Assembly: GCA_036493895.1 (NCBI GenBank)
Contig: DASXOZ010000008.1
Coordinates: 1-64,000, forward strand
Direction of reading: 5' to 3'
Source of the DNA: Candidatus Binatia bacterium
Lineage (GTDB): Bacteria > Desulfobacterota > Binatia > UBA1149 > CAITLU01
DNA: 64,000 nt
Within the stretch, counting starts at the first letter, position 1. Each line of letters opens with the position of its first letter. The notes under the pieces were generated by a model, which saw nothing but the letters and a program-made list of their open reading frames with translations, did no database searches and was not told the origin of the DNA. Of this stretch, positions 60,335-64,000 are shown piece after piece. Position numbers and translations under genes: made by a program.

Positions 60335-60502
60335 GTGGCAAAGAAGAAATCGAAAGCCAAAAGCTCCCGCGTTCCAGCAACGAAAGAGCCCAAACCGGAA
60401 AAGCGCGAGCGATTGAAACCTATATCGCTCGCGCCTCTGACGTTCGATGGGGCAATGGAGGCGATTATTCTAGGCTCGGCGCGGAAGAAGTCGGACCCGT
60501 AA
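60335..60502 (+). CDS. Small basic protein downstream of the transposase
   Basis: A 55-residue Lys-rich protein starting with GTG 60335, 11 bases after the transposase stop. It begins VAKKKSKAKSSRVPATKEPK, then ERLKPISLAPLTFDGAMEAI. The basic N-terminus and short C-terminal motif give it a plausible role as an IS-encoded accessory or DNA-binding factor, but this is inference. Its 3' end overlaps the 3' end of the opposite-strand gene (60465). Confidence 0.6.
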   Translation: MAKKKSKAKSSRVPATKEPKPEKRERLKPISLAPLTFDGAMEAIILGSARKKSDP

Positions 60503-61226
60503 GATCGCTAGCTAAATTTAGTTGCGTCCATCCCCATGTATACATCCGAAGAACGAGTCGCGTCATAAGCGCAGCCTCAGGGACATCCGTGGGGAGTATT
60601 CGGAGAAATATTGTTACCGGATCAGGACCCTCTTCATCGCCGTGCATTCGCACCCACGCATGTCGCACGTTACCCGGAAAGGCGTCGGCAGTGAGCACTT
60701 TGAATTTTGTACCGACAAACTCGGGCGCCGTCGTATCGAAGAGGTCTTGCGTGCCCTTTGGAATAAGTTCGCTAGCCGAAATAAGTAGATCCTCGAAATG
60801 ATTTGTTCCTATATGGATTGCTGTTTCGTTGGTTCCACGCCAGCGAGCCTTACACCGAATCTGGCCGCCATCCTTCAGTCTAAATCCCAAATGCGCCGTG
60901 AAGGTATCCGGCTTTCCGTCGTTATGAATGGTTACAAACGTTTCTTGCACGATCTGACCAGGATCAGCGGCAGTGATTCGTAGTCGAGGGCCACGCCAAA
61001 GCCGTACACGATCGCGGAGATCTAACGCGGCAAGGAAGATTGCTAGAACGACAGCTACGGTGCAGAGGCCGATGACCACCGCAACAGGGGCTGGCTGTTC
61101 CGCAAGATAGGCCCAAGCGGCCATCGCTAAACCAGCCGCACCGGACAGGATCGGGGCAAGCGTGGTCCAATTCTGGAACCACGCGGATGCGAAGCCACCC
61201 AGCCGTTCGATGATTCGGTTGGCCAT
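60465..61226 (-). CDS. IS passenger gene: membrane protein with soluble C-terminal domain, unknown function
   Basis: A 253-residue protein with two membrane helices (about 22-42, LAPILSGAAGLAMAAWAYLA, and 47-70, VAVVIGLCTVAVVLAIFLAA) and a soluble domain of about 180 residues. The domain includes RLRITAADPGQIVQETFVTI and GNVRHAWVRMHGDEEGPDPV. I recognise no family. It reads opposite to the transposase and is wholly inside the inverted repeats, so it was carried in by the element. It may be a host-fitness or defence gene, but nothing in the sequence shows which. Confidence 0.75.
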   Translation of the reverse strand: MANRIIERLGGFASAWFQNWTTLAPILSGAAGLAMAAWAYLAEQPAPVAVVIGLCTVAVVLAIFLAALDLRDRVRLWRGPRLRITAADPGQIVQETFVTIHNDGKPDTFTAHLGFRLKDGGQIRCKARWRGTNETAIHIGTNHFEDLLISASELIPKGTQDLFDTTAPEFVGTKFKVLTADAFPGNVRHAWVRMHGDEEGPDPVTIFLRILPTDVPEAALMTRLVLRMYTWGWTQLNLASDLTGPTSSAPSLE

Positions 61227-61342
61227 CCCGCCTGCTCTACCAGCCTTTCGCGCCTGAGGCTCCCCGCACTTGCAAGCTTGTACCTACAAGCGATATTCCC
61301 CTGACGCGGCGCATCGTTAGGCTTCTGCCCGTTCGGGCCCTT

Positions 61343-61366
61343 GGTGTCAAGTCCAGCATAATCGCC
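61343..61366 (-). repeat. Right terminal inverted repeat of the IS element
   Basis: The reverse complement reads GGCGATTATGCT at its outer end and ACTTGACACC at its inner end, matching the left end. The outer boundary at 61366 is fixed by the 8-bp duplication that follows. Confidence 0.92.
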
Positions 61367-61374
61367 CATCGCGA
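61367..61374 (+). repeat. Target site duplication, right copy
   Basis: CATCGCGA directly follows the right end, identical to the copy at 59405-59412. Together they define the insertion site. Confidence 0.92.
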
Positions 61375-61396
61375 CCGATTGACGCCCGCCGCGGTT

Positions 61397-61414
61397 TGGT
61401 TGTACGTACAACCA
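61397..61414. promoter_or_regulatory. Perfect 18-bp palindrome directly before marR, candidate autoregulatory operator
   Basis: TGGTTGTACGTACAACCA ends one base before the MarR start codon. A TTGACG box (61379-61384) lies 18 bases before TACGTA within the palindrome, so the operator would cover the -10 region. Binding of the MarR dimer here would shut off its own transcription. The IS element inserted 22 bases upstream of the palindrome and left this promoter intact. Confidence 0.7.
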
Positions 61415-61415
61415 T

Positions 61416-61892
61416 ATGCCCGGCCCCGACACCCTCGGCCCCTGCGCCTGCTATCGCGCCCGCAGCATGGCGCGCGCGATCACCGGCCTCTACGACGAGA
61501 CGCTGGACGAGAGCGGACTGCGCGCGACGCAGCTCGCGATCCTGGCGGCGATCCGCCAGCACGGTGCCGTCAGCATGCAGGTGCTGGCTGCCGAGCTGGA
61601 CATCGATCCGAGCACGATGACGCGCACGCTGCTTCCGATGGAGCGCGAAGGGTACGTCGCGTCGGAGCAAGGCGAGGACCGCCGCGTTCGCGAGCTGGTG
61701 CTGACCGCCAAGGGGCATCGAAAGCTCGCCGAAGCCGGGCGCCTGTGGGCGAAGGCCCAGGAGAGACTGCGCCTCAAGATCGGCAGCGAGCGGTTCGAAC
61801 GGCTGCTCGAGGACATGGACGAGGTGCTCACCGCGCTGCGCGAGACCGAACCCGAGCAGGTCAAAGCGGGGCAAGAAGCAGACAGCGAATAG
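61416..61892 (+). CDS. MarR-family transcriptional regulator
   Basis: A 158-residue MarR protein. The winged helix spans about residues 50-95 (QVLAAELDIDPSTMTRTLLP and the wing QGEDRRVRELVLTAKG). The start ATG 61416 directly follows the palindrome with no ribosome site, so the message may be leaderless; ATG 61467 is an alternative. The gene is followed on the same strand by a molybdopterin oxidoreductase, a possible target. An N-terminal PGPDTLGPCACY segment carries two Cys that might sense redox state. Confidence 0.9.
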   Translation: MPGPDTLGPCACYRARSMARAITGLYDETLDESGLRATQLAILAAIRQHGAVSMQVLAAELDIDPSTMTRTLLPMEREGYVASEQGEDRRVRELVLTAKGHRKLAEAGRLWAKAQERLRLKIGSERFERLLEDMDEVLTALRETEPEQVKAGQEADSE

Positions 61893-62002
61893 TTGCACGC
61901 ACAAGGATTGCGACGCGACCCCCGCCGTCGCGGGCGCGCAGTCGCTCCAGCATCGCATGTCCTGGCGCAGTGGCACAGCACGACGACAGCAAGGAGAGAA
62001 TG

Positions 62003-64000
62003 ATGGGAATGACGAGCACTATGAGCACGACGAGCATGACGACCGCTGTCCACCCCTCGGTTTCGTCCACGCCGATCCCGCGAGACGCCAAGGACCTCGC
62101 AACCGTCTGCGTGCTGTGCAGCCACAACTGCGGCATTCGCGTCGACGTTGCCGACAACCGCATCGTCGCCGTCCGGCCCGACAAGACGAGCCCGATCACT
62201 GCGGGGTACATCTGCAACAAGGCGGTCACCGTCGTGAACTATGCGCACCACGAGCAGAGGCTGGACCACCCGCTGAGACGCCGCGCCGACGGCACCTTCG
62301 AGCGCATCGACTGGGACACCGCCGTCTCGGAAATTGCCGCGAAGCTGACGCAGGTCCGGCGCGACCACGGCGGGCGCGCGATCGGCCTGGTCGGCATCGG
62401 CGGGCAGGCCAACCACCTCGACGGGCCGTGGGCGCTTTCGTTCCTCAAGTCGGTCGGCTCGCGGCGCTGGTTCAACGCGTACGGCCAGGAGAAAACGCAG
62501 CACAATCTCGTGGACTTCTGGATGCTGGACGCTCCACCGGCGGCCTTCATGCACGCCGACCTCGCGCGCACCAAGTACCTGCTCGTGCTCGGCACCAACC
62601 CGAAGATCAGCAACCGCGGCCACAACGCGAACGAGTATTTCAAGAAAGCCGGCGGCGGCGAGCGCAAGATCGTCGTGCTCGATCCGCGCGTCACCGAGAC
62701 GACGAAGACCGCCGACCAGCACCTTCGCGTGCGGCCCGGCGGCGACGTCTATTTCCTTGCCGCGATGGCGGCCGCGATCGTGCAGCGCGAGCTGTACGAC
62801 AGCGTATTCGTCGAGCAGCGCACCTCCGGCTTCGCCGAGCTGCGCGACGCGCTCGCGTCGATCGACATCGACGAGATGGCTTCGCGCGCCGGCCTCGACG
62901 CGGCCGCGATCCTTGCGGTGGCCGAGGAGTTCGCGTGCGCCGAGTCCGCGTCCGTGCTGTGGGACCTCGGCGTCGAAATGACGCCGTTCTCGACGCTGAT
63001 CTCCTATCTCATCCGCGTCGTCTCGACGCTGACGGGCAATCTCGGCAGAAGCGGCGGCAACGTCTTCTATGCGATCTTCCAGCCGAGCGACCGCAGCGAC
63101 AACCGCTTCGAGGAGCCCGAACGGGCGCTGGCGTCGGGGATCCAGGCGATTCGCGCGCTCGGCAACGCCGCGATGTTCTCGCCGACGCTGGTTCCCGAGG
63201 AGGTGATGCTCGACCACCCGGAGCGCCTGCGCGCGCTGGTCGTCGAGTCGTCCAATCCGTTCCTTTCATACTCGGACACCGGGGCCTGGCGCGAGGCGAG
63301 GGAAAAGCTCGACCTTCTCGTCGTCATCGACACGTCGATGACGGAGACGGCGCGCGTGGCCGACTACGTGCTGCCGGCGCCGTGCGGCTACGAGAAATGG
63401 GAGTCGGCGCTGTTTCCCAAGGGGTATCCGCAGATTCCGGTGCAGCTTCGCCCGCCGGTGATCGCGGGGCCGGCCGAAGCGCTGCCCGAAGCGGAGATCT
63501 ACATGCGCATCCTCGAAGCGATGGGACTGCTGCTGGCGGTTCCCGAGGAGCTCGCGAGCCTGGCGCCGCTGGCCTCGACGGCCGAAGGGCGCGGCTTCTT
63601 CCTGATGACGGCGATGGGGCAGGCTCCGGCGGTTGCCGCTGCGGGCCTCGACGTCGAGACGCAGCTGCTCGCGTGGGGCTATCGCGTGCTTGGCCCCGCG
63701 CTGCCGGCTCCGGGCCTGGTCGCGGTGTATTTGCTGTCCCAGAAGAACGCGATGTCGCGCCCCGACGACATCGTGCGCGCGCTCGGTGCGCAGTGGGAAG
63801 GAAAGAGCGCTTTCGAGCTCGGTGAGGAGATCTTCCGCCTGATGCTCGCGCATCCGGAAGGTGTCACGATCGCGGCGCTGGATCCGGATCGCAATTTCGA
63901 GGCACACGTCGGCTGGGAAGACGGGCGCGTGCGCCTTGCCGTTCCCGAAATGCTCGGCGAGCTCGAAAGGGCGATCGTGACGCCGCGCGAGGATCGCGAT
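62003..64000 (+). CDS. Molybdopterin oxidoreductase, DMSO-reductase family, truncated by the window end
   Basis: At least 666 codons with no stop before the window edge. Cluster motif C-x2-C-x3-C-x27-C is CVLCSHNC near residue 37, followed by YICNKA. Cofactor-binding segments include LVGIGGQANHLDGPWALSFL, YLLVLGTNPKISNRGHNANE, IVVLDPRVTETTKTADQHLR and VVIDTSMTETARVADYVLPA. ATG 62003 has AAGGAG at six bases; an adjacent ATG at 62000 is also possible. No Tat signal is seen. It lies 110 bases after marR, whose product may control it. Confidence 0.92.
   Translation, partial: MGMTSTMSTTSMTTAVHPSVSSTPIPRDAKDLATVCVLCSHNCGIRVDVADNRIVAVRPDKTSPITAGYICNKAVTVVNYAHHEQRLDHPLRRRADGTFERIDWDTAVSEIAAKLTQVRRDHGGRAIGLVGIGGQANHLDGPWALSFLKSVGSRRWFNAYGQEKTQHNLVDFWMLDAPPAAFMHADLARTKYLLVLGTNPKISNRGHNANEYFKKAGGGERKIVVLDPRVTETTKTADQHLRVRPGGDVYFLAAMAAAIVQRELYDSVFVEQRTSGFAELRDALASIDIDEMASRAGLDAAAILAVAEEFACAESASVLWDLGVEMTPFSTLISYLIRVVSTLTGNLGRSGGNVFYAIFQPSDRSDNRFEEPERALASGIQAIRALGNAAMFSPTLVPEEVMLDHPERLRALVVESSNPFLSYSDTGAWREAREKLDLLVVIDTSMTETARVADYVLPAPCGYEKWESALFPKGYPQIPVQLRPPVIAGPAEALPEAEIYMRILEAMGLLLAVPEELASLAPLASTAEGRGFFLMTAMGQAPAVAAAGLDVETQLLAWGYRVLGPALPAPGLVAVYLLSQKNAMSRPDDIVRALGAQWEGKSAFELGEEIFRLMLAHPEGVTIAALDPDRNFEAHVGWEDGRVRLAVPEMLGELERAIVTPREDRD

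Larger units (their letters stand above)
59413..61366. mobile_element. IS1595/ISXO2-type element, 1954 bp, with a membrane-protein passenger
   Basis: The element has inverted ends of 24 bp (59413-59436 and 61343-61366, 22 of 24 matching) and a perfect 8-bp target duplication. It carries a transposase gene (59464-60324), a 55-codon gene (60335-60502) and an opposite-strand 253-codon gene (60465-61226). The last is not a normal IS1595 component, so it is probably a passenger. Its base composition and codon use are less GC-rich than the flanks. It sits between the peroxiredoxin-like gene and the marR gene. Intact ends and duplication point to a recent insertion. Confidence 0.93.

Overview
The window is GC-rich, densely packed bacterial DNA. 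It carries a TonB/ExbB/ExbD system with a TonB-dependent outer-membrane receptor, so the organism is Gram-negative. Several large secreted proteins carry Cys-rich CGNG..EPGEQCDDGN (DUF4215-type) repeats, dockerin-like modules and Thr-rich linkers. With a deazaflavin (F420)-type reductase, this style suggests a Myxococcota/Deltaproteobacteria- or Binatota-like lineage. That placement is inference: there is no rRNA here. No tRNA, rRNA or CRISPR array was found.

Layout. 0.5-6.2 kb: a seven-gene, translationally coupled TonB2-type energising operon (DUF3450, long TolQ/ExbB-like protein, ExbB, two ExbDs, TonB, TPR protein). 6.4-7.7 kb: an F420-type reductase and a c-type cytochrome fusion. 7.7-14.8 kb, minus strand: a DUF3604 protein and three secreted proteins. 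15.1-17.8 kb: the TonB-dependent receptor, divergent from the secreted beta-helix protein. 17.8-26 kb: amidase, exonuclease III, ThiC, an alpha/beta hydrolase with a double SnoaL protein, and a MocR regulator. 26-31.5 kb: DUF2889, macrodomain, a desaturase/reductase pair divergent from a FabR/DesT-like repressor with two matching operators, and a lipoate-ligase-like protein. 31.5-44.3 kb: a dockerin-like secreted protein, an ABC-F ATPase, patatin, SDR, a molybdopterin enzyme, ApaG, a glutathione-reductase-like enzyme and a RecB/Cas4-like nuclease. 44.5-51 kb: hotdog thioesterase, a MscK-type channel, RNase HII and an SDR. 51-57.7 kb: two more giant Cys-rich secreted proteins on divergent promoters, then an epoxide hydrolase. 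57.8-64 kb: TetR and peroxiredoxin-like genes, a complete IS1595/ISXO2-type element with a membrane-protein passenger, a MarR regulator, and a second molybdopterin oxidoreductase running off the end.

Most striking points. (1) Secreted proteins around the TonB receptor share modules. Two carry a cohesin-like beta domain next to DUF4215 repeats, and two others carry a dockerin-like module. This may be a surface-assembly system. (2) Two families of hairpin repeats sit mostly where convergent genes meet, and in two cases they encode the C-terminus of the neighbouring protein. (3) The IS element is intact, with 24-bp inverted ends and a perfect 8-bp target duplication. (4) Several regulators have clear palindromic operators beside them. 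(5) A 630-bp stretch at 42.4-43.1 kb holds an 18-bp-stem hairpin just after a promoter-like box and remains unexplained.
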